A DNA stretch of 41,655 nucleotides from contig JAPLMQ010000296.1 of the NCBI GenBank assembly GCA_026386955.1, positions 1 through 41,655 of the forward strand, read 5' to 3'. Position 1 is the stretch's first letter, and each line of letters opens with the position of its first letter. The notes under the pieces are model-generated. The model saw only the letters and a program-made list of their open reading frames with translations. It did no database searches and was not told the origin of the DNA. A program made the position numbers and the translations under genes. Positions 22,536 to 30,374 of this stretch are shown here, one piece after another. This DNA is from Planctomycetota bacterium. GTDB lineage: Bacteria > Planctomycetota > Phycisphaerae > Phycisphaerales > Phycisphaeraceae.

Positions 22536-22808
22536 TTAAGGAACGGGATAGATCGTCAGGTGGCTGGGCTTGTTGATCATGAGCACCATGTCCATGTCGT
22601 CGTTGAACTGGCGCATGGTGGTGTCCATCGAGCGGGCCTGCGTGTTCTTCCGCTGGTCGGGCGTATTGGCCATGCCCTGCAACTCGGGGCTCATGTTCCA
22701 GCGCACGCCTTCCGCGGTGATGCGGTCGCTGCACCCGCCGAGCGACAGCAGGCCGGCGGAGGCCAGAACCACCATCGCGACGCATCTGATCATGTTTGCA
22801 CCGGACAT
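22536..22808 (-). CDS. Small lipoprotein, unknown function
   Basis: This is a 90-residue protein with a lipoprotein signal: MIRCVAMVVLASAGLLSLGGC, with Cys as the acylation site after LGG. The mature part is short, polar and Met/Gln/Asn-rich, and ends in NKPSHLTIYPVP. I chose ATG 22808 because AAAGGA lies about 6 bases upstream; the in-frame ATG at 22823 would add five residues and has a poorer upstream sequence. The gene follows mlaD-type 22916-24265 by about 100 bases on the same strand and has its own terminator, so it may be co-transcribed with the lipid transport genes. I do not recognise the family. The stop is TAA. Confidence 0.75.
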   Translation of the reverse strand: MSGANMIRCVAMVVLASAGLLSLGGCSDRITAEGVRWNMSPELQGMANTPDQRKNTQARSMDTTMRQFNDDMDMVLMINKPSHLTIYPVP

Positions 22809-22915
22809 GGGCGATCCTTTCATCTCAACGTGTTCGACGGACTCATTTTGCGCTCAGGCCGAGGCGCTGTCAACCGGATTCCGGGCTGGGCCTCGGAAAG
22901 CCGTTCACGCCGACC

Positions 22916-24265
22916 TCACGGCTTGGCGTCGATCGACTTGGCCTCGGCCGAGATGGGCCGGTCCTTCAACGCCTTCCAGAACGCCGCCTCGGTCTCCTCG
23001 AACCGCTTGAAGAGCGATTCGAGATGATCCAGCATCGGCCCGATCTGCTGGCGGTCTTGAGGCTGCTGCGCGGCCACCGCCTGCAGGCTCTTGCTCGCGG
23101 CGTCGAGCGTCCCCGCCGCGAGGGCGAAGGAGCGGGCGGCGTCGTAGAGGTTGTCGGAGTGCAGCTCCTGCTTGTCCGGGCGGTAGAGCAGCCGCCAGGG
23201 CGACCGGCGGATCTCGATGGCCGCGAGCTTGAGCTGGTCGGTCGTGAGTTGGGCGTTGGCGATCGCCCGCTCGAGCACGGGGCGCTGGCCGACCACGATG
23301 CCGCGAGCCGCCTCGCCGGTCTTGTGCAGGCTCTCCAGGGCCGCGTTGGCGCGGTCGAGCGCCTCGGTCACCTGCGCGAGCGTCTTCTCCCGCGCGGTCT
23401 GCGAGATCTGGTGCACGTTGTCGATCGTCTGCCGGACCGCGGGCTCCTTCTCCTTCACGAGCTGGCGGACCGTGCCCAGCGACTCGTCGGCCGACGCGGT
23501 GATGTGGTCGACATGGTCCAGCCAGGCGGGGCTGCGCTTGCGGGCGTCGGCGACCACGGCCTTGGCGTCGGCGAGCGTCTGCTTCAGGTCCGTCAGCGAG
23601 GCTTGCAGCTCGTCGAGCATCGGCTCGGCGCGGGCGAGGATCTTCTTGGCCGACTGGGCCAGCTCGGGCAGGTCGGCCTTGGCCTGCTGCGAGACGGCGC
23701 GGACGTTGCCGATGATGTCGCGGAGTTGTTGGCGCTGCTCGTCCTCGACGCCCAGGTCGCGGGCGAGGTCGCGCGTCAGGGCGCTCCCGCCGCCCAGGGC
23801 GCGGATGCGGTCGTCGGGCGCGGCGGCGTCGGGGTTGTAGAAGTCGCCCTCGCCGACGCTGCGGATGTTCAGCCGGGTGCCCGAGCCGCCCAGGGGCGGG
23901 ATGGAGAGCTCGACCTGGGCGTCGGTGTGGATGCGGACGCGGGCGGGGAGGCGGGCGACGACGAGCTTGCCGACGACGCGCGGCTCGCCGGAGGGCCGTG
24001 TCGCGGCGCTGCCCATGATGGCCCCTCCGGAGTCGTAGATGTCCTCGACCTTCACGACCTTGCCGACGGGTTGGTCGCCGAGGGTGACGATCCCGCCGGG
24101 GCGGAGGCCGCGCAGGCCGTCGGCGAGGGCGAAGGAGACTTTGAGGGTCTGCTGCCGCTCGAAGAGCGCGGGGAGGTCGGCCAGGAGGAAGACGACCAGC
24201 AGCGCGACGGCGAAGCCGGCGAAGACGAAGAGGCCTGCCTTGAAGTTGTCGCGTTCACGGGCCAT
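22916..24265 (-). CDS. MlaD/MCE-domain lipid transport protein
   Basis: This is a periplasmic substrate-binding component of an MCE lipid transporter, anchored in the inner membrane. Of 449 residues, an N-terminal anchor at about 10-30 (GLFVFAGFAVALLVVFLLA) is followed by one MCE domain at about 38-145, including the segments FALADGLRGLRPGG and VTLGDQPVGKVVKV. A long helical, Ala/Lys/Gln-rich region, probably coiled coil, makes up the rest. That tail is far longer than in E. coli MlaD (183 residues) and resembles the PqiB/LetB or actinobacterial Mce type, which may form a tube or needle. I chose ATG 24265 because it gives MARERDNFKAGLF directly before the anchor. It lies downstream of the ATPase gene, separated by an inverted-repeat element. 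No MlaE permease is present. Confidence 0.88.
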   Translation of the reverse strand: MARERDNFKAGLFVFAGFAVALLVVFLLADLPALFERQQTLKVSFALADGLRGLRPGGIVTLGDQPVGKVVKVEDIYDSGGAIMGSAATRPSGEPRVVGKLVVARLPARVRIHTDAQVELSIPPLGGSGTRLNIRSVGEGDFYNPDAAAPDDRIRALGGGSALTRDLARDLGVEDEQRQQLRDIIGNVRAVSQQAKADLPELAQSAKKILARAEPMLDELQASLTDLKQTLADAKAVVADARKRSPAWLDHVDHITASADESLGTVRQLVKEKEPAVRQTIDNVHQISQTAREKTLAQVTEALDRANAALESLHKTGEAARGIVVGQRPVLERAIANAQLTTDQLKLAAIEIRRSPWRLLYRPDKQELHSDNLYDAARSFALAAGTLDAASKSLQAVAAQQPQDRQQIGPMLDHLESLFKRFEETEAAFWKALKDRPISAEAKSIDAKP

Positions 24266-24319
24266 GGGATGTGGGGCAGCATACCGCGTCGCGGGGATGG
24301 GGACATGCGGACGGACGAT

Positions 24320-24508
24320 CTTGTTAGCCGGACGCGCAAGCGACGGGACGGGGGACAACTAAACAACATCTCAGCCGAGGCATGCGGCAAACGTGCGGAC
24401 GTCAATCGAATGCCAATTGCCCCGAAGGATTGCGGGCGGGCCGCGGACTCTGGCGCTGCGGTGATATGGGCGACCCCCGTCCCGTCGCTTGCGCTTCCGG
24501 CTAACAAG
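24320..24508. repeat. Inverted-repeat element with 35-base arms
   Basis: Bases 24320-24354 (starting CTTGTTAGCCGGACGCGCAA) are repeated inverted at 24474-24508 with a single mismatch, around a 119-base core. The element lies between the mlaF- and mlaD-type genes and encodes nothing. It is a different family from the elements at 11168 and 30176. Confidence 0.85.
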
Positions 24509-24529
24509 ACGAACGCGGCGGCGCGCCTC

Positions 24530-25423
24530 TCACCGCGTCGCGCGGACCGAGGGCGTCGGCGCTCTTCGAGCCGCCGGCTCCTCCAGCAAATCCTCGGCGT
24601 AGACCGTCGACTGCCGCCTGGCGGTGATCGGCCCCTCCGCGTCGCCGCGGAGGAACTGCCGGATCAAGGCCGCGTTGAGGTCGTCGGGCGTCGGGGCGTC
24701 GCGCAGGTGCTCGAACTCCGAGCGAGGCGCGATCAGCAGCGTCCGCCCCTTGTCGAGCATCGCCATGCGGTCGGCGATTCGGAAGGCCGAGTCCATCTCG
24801 TGCGTCACCACCACGCTGGTGACGCCCAGCTGGCGCGAGAGGTTGATGATGAGCTGGTCGATCTCCGCGGAGGTCACCGGGTCGAGCCCCGCGGAGGGCT
24901 CGTCGTAGAAGAGGATCTGCGGGTCGAGCGCCAGGGCCCGCGCGAGCCCGGCCCGCTTCTTCATGCCGCCCGAGATCTGCGCGGGGTATTTGTCGGCGTG
25001 CTCGCGCAGCCCGACCAGCTCGAGCTTGATCTTCACGATGATGTCGATGGTGTGCGGGTCGAGCCCAGTGTGCTCCTCGATGGGCAGCGCGACGTTCTCG
25101 CGCAGCGTCATCGAGTTGAAGAGGGCCCCGGACTGGAAGAGGATCCCGAACCGCTTGCGGACGGCGTTGAGCCCCTCCTCGTCGAGCTTGGTGGTGTCCT
25201 GCCCGAGGATCTCGATGCTGCCTTCGTCGGGCTGGAACGAGCCGATCATCATCCGCAGCAGCGTGCTCTTCCCGCAGCCCGACCCGCCCATGATGACCAG
25301 CGTCTCGCCCGCGAAGACGTCGAGCGTCACGCCGTCGAGCACGGCCCGCCCGTCGAAGCGCTTGACGAGGTCGCGCACGCGGATGACGGGCTCGGGTTGA
25401 TGTGGGGCGGGGGCGTCGGACAT
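24530..25423 (-). CDS. MlaF-type ABC transporter ATP-binding protein
   Basis: This is a cytoplasmic ATPase of an MCE/Mla phospholipid transporter, 297 residues. It has Walker A MGGSGCGKST, the Q-loop segment ILFQSGALFNSMTLREN that is diagnostic of MlaF/TTG2A, the signature ISGGMKKRAGLARAL, Walker B ILFYDEPSAGLDP and the H-loop VVVTHEMDSAF. A 40-residue Arg-rich C-terminal extension goes beyond the usual length. ATG 25423 (MSDAPAPHQPEP) is chosen as the first start near the homologous region; an ATG four codons upstream is also possible. It is followed on the same strand by the MlaD-type gene. The permease subunit (MlaE) is not adjacent, so it must be elsewhere or lost. Confidence 0.9.
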   Translation of the reverse strand: MSDAPAPHQPEPVIRVRDLVKRFDGRAVLDGVTLDVFAGETLVIMGGSGCGKSTLLRMMIGSFQPDEGSIEILGQDTTKLDEEGLNAVRKRFGILFQSGALFNSMTLRENVALPIEEHTGLDPHTIDIIVKIKLELVGLREHADKYPAQISGGMKKRAGLARALALDPQILFYDEPSAGLDPVTSAEIDQLIINLSRQLGVTSVVVTHEMDSAFRIADRMAMLDKGRTLLIAPRSEFEHLRDAPTPDDLNAALIRQFLRGDAEGPITARRQSTVYAEDLLEEPAARRAPTPSVRATR

Positions 25424-25549
25424 GGGGCCAATCATAGACGCGGGCGGGTGCATGCGGAACGGGGAACACGCGGGGATTTGCGCCCGTGCGATACAATGGA
25501 GTTGTCCCGCCATGTTTCCCATCTCTCCCGCCCCATCGAAAGGAAAAAC

Positions 25550-25978
25550 ATGTGGCCTTTCAGCCGAAAGCCAGTCGGCGATCCCGATGCATCGGGCGGG
25601 CAGGCGGGTGTCGCGCTCGAAAACACCGACGAGTCCAGCGAGCTCGCCCCGGTGAAGCCCTACGTGAACGTCCTGCTCATGGACATGGTCAAGCGGAATC
25701 GGCTTGAGGCGACGCTCACCGAAGTCCGCGAACTCCCGCCGTACCATGACGCGCGGTTCGAGCCGCCCTCCTTCTGGAGCGTGTCGAACCGCCTGAAGGT
25801 GATGGCCAACCTCGACCCGGTCTTCTACGTCAAGCCCCAGGACGGCGTGATCGACCTGCTCATCAACGGCAAGCCCTACACGATCAACGTGCGCTTCGAG
25901 GACGCGGGCGAGCGTCGGCTGCATCTCAGGATCGTCGAGGGGGCGCGGGCCATTCCGCCGCGGAAGCCGCTGGTCTAG
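25550..25978 (+). CDS. Hypothetical protein, paralogue of the next gene
   Basis: This is a 142-residue soluble protein of unknown function. It starts MWPF, has a variable Gly/Asp/Ser-rich N-terminal stretch of about 35 residues, and then a conserved domain. That domain includes the segments PSFWSVSNRLKVMANLDPVF, DGVIDLLINGKPYTINVRFED and ERRLHLRIVEGARAIPPRKPLV. The start is supported by AAAGGA seven bases upstream, and a -10-like TACAAT lies at 25492-25497. The neighbour at 26058 has the same beginning and the same end. The stop is TAG. It is divergent from the mlaF-type gene. I see no signal peptide or catalytic motif. Confidence 0.75.
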   Translation: MWPFSRKPVGDPDASGGQAGVALENTDESSELAPVKPYVNVLLMDMVKRNRLEATLTEVRELPPYHDARFEPPSFWSVSNRLKVMANLDPVFYVKPQDGVIDLLINGKPYTINVRFEDAGERRLHLRIVEGARAIPPRKPLV

Positions 25979-26057
25979 GGTCGCGACGGACCCGTGCGGC
26001 TGCTTCGGCGAGGGGCGCTGGGTTCAGGCCGCTTTGGATGCTGTCCAAGGGAAAACT

Positions 26058-26483
26058 ATGTGGCCGTTCCTCCGTAGAGTCTTTGAAAGGCTGAGCCCGT
26101 TTGGCGGCGCTGAAATTGATATGGAGAGGTTGATCAAGGCCGCGGAGGATTGCCCGGAGAAGAAATATTTCAACGCGCTGATCCTCGGCATGATCGAAGG
26201 TCGCCAATTCGAGGCTGTGCTTTTGGAGTCTGAATGGATTGCATCCAAGAACGATTCCGAATCCGAAACACCCTCGTTTTCCAGCGTTTGCAGCCGCATC
26301 AAGAGGATGTCAGGTCTTGATCCTGTTCCTTGCCGTGAGCCTCGGGAAGGCGTGGCCGACTTGATGATCAATGGCTCGCCATACACGCTGTATACCCGGT
26401 TTGAGGACCAAGGCGACCGACGCATTCACCTTCGGATGGTCGAGGGCGAGCGCGCGAAGCCGCCCCGGAAGCCGCTGGTCTAG
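26058..26483 (+). CDS. Hypothetical protein, tandem paralogue of the preceding gene
   Basis: This 141-residue protein is clearly homologous to the 25550 gene. It shares MWPF at the start, then ETPSFSSVCSRIKRMSGLDPV, VADLMINGSPYTLYTRFED and RRIHLRMVEGE, and ends PPRKPLV. The N-terminal half has diverged. Its third-codon GC is visibly lower than in the neighbours (codons such as ATT, TTT, GAT, GAA are common), so the two copies may have different histories. AAGGGAAAA precedes the ATG. The stop is TAG. No known domain is recognised. The pair plus the following lipoprotein gene are all rightward with short gaps. Confidence 0.7.
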   Translation: MWPFLRRVFERLSPFGGAEIDMERLIKAAEDCPEKKYFNALILGMIEGRQFEAVLLESEWIASKNDSESETPSFSSVCSRIKRMSGLDPVPCREPREGVADLMINGSPYTLYTRFEDQGDRRIHLRMVEGERAKPPRKPLV

Positions 26484-26582
26484 CACGAAACCACGACGGG
26501 CAAGCATGCGCGGCGGCCGGTAGAATCCTCGGCCGGTGGTGATCCCTTTCTCAATGTTTTGATTCCCGTTCCGGAGGTCCAC

Positions 26583-27248
26583 ATGCTGACGCGAAGTGTC
26601 ACGATGTCCCTGGCCGCGATCGGTCTGGGGTTGGCGCTCGTCGCGCTTTCGGGCTGCGACCGCGCGGCCCCCTCCGCGTCGGGGGCGGGTTCCTCAAGCC
26701 AGGTCGCCTCCTCGCCCACCGAAGCGGGCGTCGCCAACGTGCCGATCCTTGATCCATTCCAAGGGCATTGGGTCGTCGACGAGGAGAAGACAATCGCGCT
26801 GTGGCTGTCGGAGGGGAGGAAGCAGGCCGAGATCGACAAGACCCGCGAAATCATGAAGAAGATGCAATCCCCGCTCTTCCCCGACTTGGTCCTGCAGGGC
26901 AATGTCGGGCTGGTGCCGATGAATGCGATGGGGCACACGATCGAGGGGGAACTGCTCTTCTTCGCCCTTCACCAGCACGGCGATTGGGTCTGCGGCAAGG
27001 CCTGGCGGCATGAGGACCGCCACGACCCGGGCGACATGAGCAAGTGCCTCGCCCGGCTCAAGCTCAAGGACGGGAACCTGCTGCTCGCGCTGCGCGAGTC
27101 CGAGGGCTCCGTGAATCTGTCCGACCCCGACGTCATGAAGATGCCCGTCACCGACGGCTCCGCCGAGACATGCAAGGCCGAGAAGGCGTCGGAGAAGGAA
27201 TGGTCGCCGTGGTCGACGGTGGTGATGGCGAAGAAGGACGGGAAGTAG
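26583..27248 (+). CDS. Putative lipoprotein, unknown function
   Basis: This is a 221-residue secreted lipoprotein. The signal MLTRSVTMSLAAIGLGLALV ends in ALSGC, a good lipobox. A Ser/Ala linker is followed by a domain that begins DPFQGHWVVDEEKTIALW. This wording (a statement of weight relative to time, then a helix EIDKTREIMKKMQ) resembles planctomycetal lipoproteins with a lipocalin-like beta-barrel, but I cannot assign one. The start is fixed by GGAGGT 4 bases upstream of ATG 26583; an upstream ATG at 26559 adds eight residues and would spoil the signal. The stop is TAG. It is convergent with the LamG lipoprotein gene, with only 28 bases between. Confidence 0.75.
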   Translation: MLTRSVTMSLAAIGLGLALVALSGCDRAAPSASGAGSSSQVASSPTEAGVANVPILDPFQGHWVVDEEKTIALWLSEGRKQAEIDKTREIMKKMQSPLFPDLVLQGNVGLVPMNAMGHTIEGELLFFALHQHGDWVCGKAWRHEDRHDPGDMSKCLARLKLKDGNLLLALRESEGSVNLSDPDVMKMPVTDGSAETCKAEKASEKEWSPWSTVVMAKKDGK

Positions 27249-27276
27249 GCGGCGAAGCCGGCTGCAGACGCGCGAG

Positions 27277-28701
27277 CTACGGCGCCTTCCCGCCCTTCAA
27301 CCCCGCCTCCGCCGCCAGGCGATCGGGGCCGCGGCTCATGTCGGCCGCGATCTCGCGCAGGGCCGCCGTCGCCGCGGGCGTGCCCAGGCGCTGCAGGGCC
27401 AGCACCGCGCGGAGCGAGCGGGCATCCCCCTCGGCCAGCCGGTCGGCGCGGGTGGGCGGAGCGGCTGAGAGGATCGCCTCCATCCGCGCGCGGGCCTCGG
27501 GCGTGGTCTTCCCCTCCAGCCTTTTCCGCAGCTCGATCCGCACGTCGTCGCCCTGGACCGCCAAGGCCCGGCTCGCGGCCTCGCGAATCTCCCAGCGGTC
27601 GTCGTCGAGCTGGGCAATGAGCGTCTTCACGTCGTCGAGCCCTTTGGCGGGCAGGGCCAGGTGCGCGACGAGACACGGGACCACGCCGTCGCCCGCCCGG
27701 GCGAGCCGGGTCACCGCCGCGTAGGCCCGCGGGGCGCTCGCGCCCGTGAGGTCGGCCCAGAGCGCGTCGAACTCGGCGTCGGTCACCGGCTCGGCGGCGC
27801 GGGCGGCTCCGTCGGCGATGGCCACGGGCGCTGCGCCCGGGTTCCGCGCCTGCGCGAGCGTCGCAACCTCCTCGGGCGGCAACGTGCGGGCGAAGACCAT
27901 CACGTCGGCGATGTGCCCCTTGTAGCTCGCCATCGTCGGCGGAAGGAGGCTCGAGGGCGAGGCGCCGATGGTGAACGGCTCGGGGTTGGCCCACGGCGTG
28001 CCGGGCGAGTCCATCTCGCCGGCGAGGTCGCCGTTGACGTAGATCCGCACTTTCTTCGCGTCGCCCACCAGGGCGAGGTGCGTCCAGCCCTGGGGCGTGT
28101 GCCAACCCATCTGGGCGGTGCGCCCGCCTTGGGGGCCGGCGCAGACCAGCGCCTGGCCCGCGCAGAAGTTGACCGAGGGCATCGAAACGCCGTGGTGGTG
28201 GTTGCTGAGGATCGCCTCGGAGGAGGGCGTGGCGATGCCGGACTTGATCCACGCGGCGAAGGTGTAGGCCGGGGGGTTGAGCGTCGGGCTGTTGCCGACG
28301 TTGACGTGCGCGTGGAGGTGGTCGCAGGAGAGGCAGTCGCCCCCGGGCGCGTGGGTGTAGCAGGCTCCGTACTGGAGTTCCCCGTGGTTGGTCCCCGCGA
28401 GGTCGTAGGCGTGGCCGGCGAAGGGCCACCAGCTCACCAGCCCGCGCGTGGCGAGGGCGAGCTTGTCGTCGGGGATGAAGACGCGGCTTGGGCGTGAAAC
28501 GACTGGCGCGGGCGAACTTGGCGTGGTCGGCGTTGCCGGCGCGGCGGCGTCATTCGCCGTCGGCTTGCCCAGCGCGGCCAGCGGGACCGGCGGAGCGGGG
28601 GCGCAGACGGGCTTGCCCGCGGGGGGCGAGGAGCAGCCGGCGGCCAACAACACGCTCAATGCCGCCAAACGCACGATTCGCCGCGGGTTCAGGTCCAGCA
28701 T
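27277..28701 (-). CDS. LamG/concanavalin-type lipoprotein with HEAT-like repeats
   Basis: This is a 474-residue surface lipoprotein. The lipobox is LLAAGC near residue 23, followed by a Pro/Ala/Thr linker. The LamG-like domain starts near GLVSWWPFAGHAYDLAG and continues through YTFAAWIKSG, GWTHLALVGDAKKVRIYVNGD and GHIADVMVFARTLPPEEV, the usual order for a laminin-G/Pentaxin carbohydrate-binding fold. The C-terminal part is helical with HEAT-like phrases (DDDRWEIREAASRAL, VLALQRLGTPAATAALREIA). ATG 28701 starts the signal peptide; sequence upstream in frame has no support. The sialidase gene lies 124 bases upstream on the same strand, so the two are probably expressed together for glycan binding and hydrolysis. 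The stop is TAG. Confidence 0.85.
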   Translation of the reverse strand: MLDLNPRRIVRLAALSVLLAAGCSSPPAGKPVCAPAPPVPLAALGKPTANDAAAPATPTTPSSPAPVVSRPSRVFIPDDKLALATRGLVSWWPFAGHAYDLAGTNHGELQYGACYTHAPGGDCLSCDHLHAHVNVGNSPTLNPPAYTFAAWIKSGIATPSSEAILSNHHHGVSMPSVNFCAGQALVCAGPQGGRTAQMGWHTPQGWTHLALVGDAKKVRIYVNGDLAGEMDSPGTPWANPEPFTIGASPSSLLPPTMASYKGHIADVMVFARTLPPEEVATLAQARNPGAAPVAIADGAARAAEPVTDAEFDALWADLTGASAPRAYAAVTRLARAGDGVVPCLVAHLALPAKGLDDVKTLIAQLDDDRWEIREAASRALAVQGDDVRIELRKRLEGKTTPEARARMEAILSAAPPTRADRLAEGDARSLRAVLALQRLGTPAATAALREIAADMSRGPDRLAAEAGLKGGKAP

Positions 28702-28825
28702 GGGGTTCCTCGGAAAGTCGCGCGGAAAACGGCGTGGAGAGGGTCGGTCTGGAGACGTGCAGAGCCGCACAGGGTTATACGCACGAATCGCCCGGCGGTT
28801 CCCGCCTCGCTGCGTCACACCGGCG

Positions 28826-30112
28826 TCAGACGGGCGTCACCCGCCAGCGGTGGCAGTCCGAGGTGTACTCCTCCGGCCTCTTCATCGCGGAGAAGTCGAA
28901 CGACTTGGGCTGCTCGGGCATGGTCAGCACCAGTTCGCCCGTCTCGCGGTCCTCGTGGCAGCCGAAGTTGGTGTAGCGCCTTTCGACGGGGGCGCCTGCC
29001 GGGCGGTCCTGGATCACGCGCACGCTGTCTCGCTTCACGCAGAGCCGATCGGTGTCGAACTCGGCGATCGTCAGCGGGTAGCGCGGCGTCTGCGCGAAGA
29101 CGGGGGCAGGAAGGATGTTCGCGAGAAGGTAGGTCTTCCCGGTCCTGCTCGACTGGATGAACCGGTGGACCGACGCAGGCGTGTGCACCGTGCTCCCGTC
29201 CTCGTAGGCGAGCGGGCGGATCTTGCCCCAGGTCATCCCGCCGTCCTCCGAGACCGTCGACCAGCGCGTGGCGTGCAGCCCGCTGGCCTCGTCGCCCTGG
29301 CAGCGCAGGGTGCAGTAGACGCGCGAGCCGCCCGCCATGACGGTCGCCGCCTCGCAGCACCCGCCCCCCGCGAGCGGGAACTCGACGGCGATCTCCTCGC
29401 CGAAGCGCCAGGTGAGCGCCTGCCCGTCGGGGGTGAGGCGGGCCTGGGCGTAGCGCGTGGTGGCGTAGGCCTCCTTGTCGCGCTCGGTCTTGTTCTGGGG
29501 CGGGGCCTTGGGGTGGCAGAGGTCGAAGGGGACGATCATCGTGCCGTCGGGCAGCGAGACGTATTGCCCCTGCGCGGTCGCGCCGGTGTGGCCGAGCCTG
29601 ACGCCCGGGGCCCAGCGCTCGGCGTCGTGGCCGGGGCGCTCGTCGACCACCTGCAGCCGCGGGCCCCACGTCCGCCCGCGGTCGCGCGAGAGCCGGTAGT
29701 ACGTGCGGTAGGTCCGCTGCGTGAGGTTGCCGATGCCCATCAGCGGCTCGTCGGCGTCGACTTGGTTGAGGCTGAAGAACTGGATGAGCAGGTCCTGCGT
29801 CGGGTGCAGCAGACACGCGAGCGGGTACTGCCTCTCGCCCGCGGCCCCGCCGACCTCGCGCACCTGGTCCGCGGGGTCCTCCGCCCAGGTCTTGCCGTGG
29901 TCGCTGGAGCGTCGGCGGTAGAGGCGCGAGGAGAAGCACTGGTATTCGCCGTTGGCGACGAACTTCATGGCCTCGTGGCGGACGAACTCGATCATCTCCG
30001 CGCGGCGGGGCCCATTGGGTTGCCCGACGTAGAGCGCGCCGGCATAAACCGCGTCGCCCACGGGGGCCATGATGTGCGGCTCGCGGGTGATGCGGAAGGG
30101 GGAGGCGGACAT
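28826..30112 (-). CDS. Sialidase-family (BNR-repeat) protein
   Basis: This 428-residue protein has the six-bladed propeller fold of exo-alpha-sialidases. Three Asp-box repeats are clear: SSDHGKTW, SRDRGRTW and SEDGGMTW. Other family-like segments are LPDGTMIVPFDLCHP, FGEEIAVEFPLAGGGCCEA and SRTGKTYLLANI. There is no signal peptide at MSASPFRITREP, so either the enzyme is cytoplasmic or it uses another export route. I cannot confirm the Arg triad or the Tyr/Glu pair of true sialidases, so it may instead act on another glycan; many planctomycetal members are only sialidase-like. It is followed by the LamG lipoprotein gene and preceded by a REP-like repeat. Confidence 0.8.
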   Translation of the reverse strand: MSASPFRITREPHIMAPVGDAVYAGALYVGQPNGPRRAEMIEFVRHEAMKFVANGEYQCFSSRLYRRRSSDHGKTWAEDPADQVREVGGAAGERQYPLACLLHPTQDLLIQFFSLNQVDADEPLMGIGNLTQRTYRTYYRLSRDRGRTWGPRLQVVDERPGHDAERWAPGVRLGHTGATAQGQYVSLPDGTMIVPFDLCHPKAPPQNKTERDKEAYATTRYAQARLTPDGQALTWRFGEEIAVEFPLAGGGCCEAATVMAGGSRVYCTLRCQGDEASGLHATRWSTVSEDGGMTWGKIRPLAYEDGSTVHTPASVHRFIQSSRTGKTYLLANILPAPVFAQTPRYPLTIAEFDTDRLCVKRDSVRVIQDRPAGAPVERRYTNFGCHEDRETGELVLTMPEQPKSFDFSAMKRPEEYTSDCHRWRVTPV

Positions 30113-30175
30113 GGGGAGGTTCCGGAAGGAGGGGGCCGGTCAAGCGCGGATCGGCGCGAGCAAGAGCGCGTTTGT

Positions 30176-30357
30176 CTGGTGCCACATGTCATCGTACTCG
30201 TGACATGTGTGTTGAGAGCCAGTGAGAGCCATGTCGGACGAAGGCGTCTGAATCGCAGGAACCGCTGTTTCCCGTGGAGGCGTGATGAGGTTGTCGAGGA
30301 ACTCGTGGCCATTCGTTGACCGGCACATGTCACGAGTACGATGACATGTGGCACCAG
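30176..30357. repeat. REP-like inverted pair (BIME-type), copy 1
   Basis: Two perfect 34-base inverted arms (30176-30209 and 30324-30357) flank a 114-base core. Each arm is itself a hairpin: CACATGTC, an 11-base loop ATCGTACTCGT, then GACATGTG. It sits between the sialidase and amidohydrolase genes. The second copy is at 40547-40645. Confidence 0.9.
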
Positions 30358-30374
30358 CCCTTGAGCCCGCTGCG

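Noticed and set aside
22796..25978. Long plus-strand frame ending at 25978
   Set aside because: Only its last 142 codons from ATG 25550 are real; the rest is antisense to the MlaD- and MlaF-type genes.
30176..30357. CRISPR repeats or tRNA in the hairpin regions
   Set aside because: There are only two arms in inverted orientation, with no direct repeat and spacer series; no cloverleaf can be drawn.
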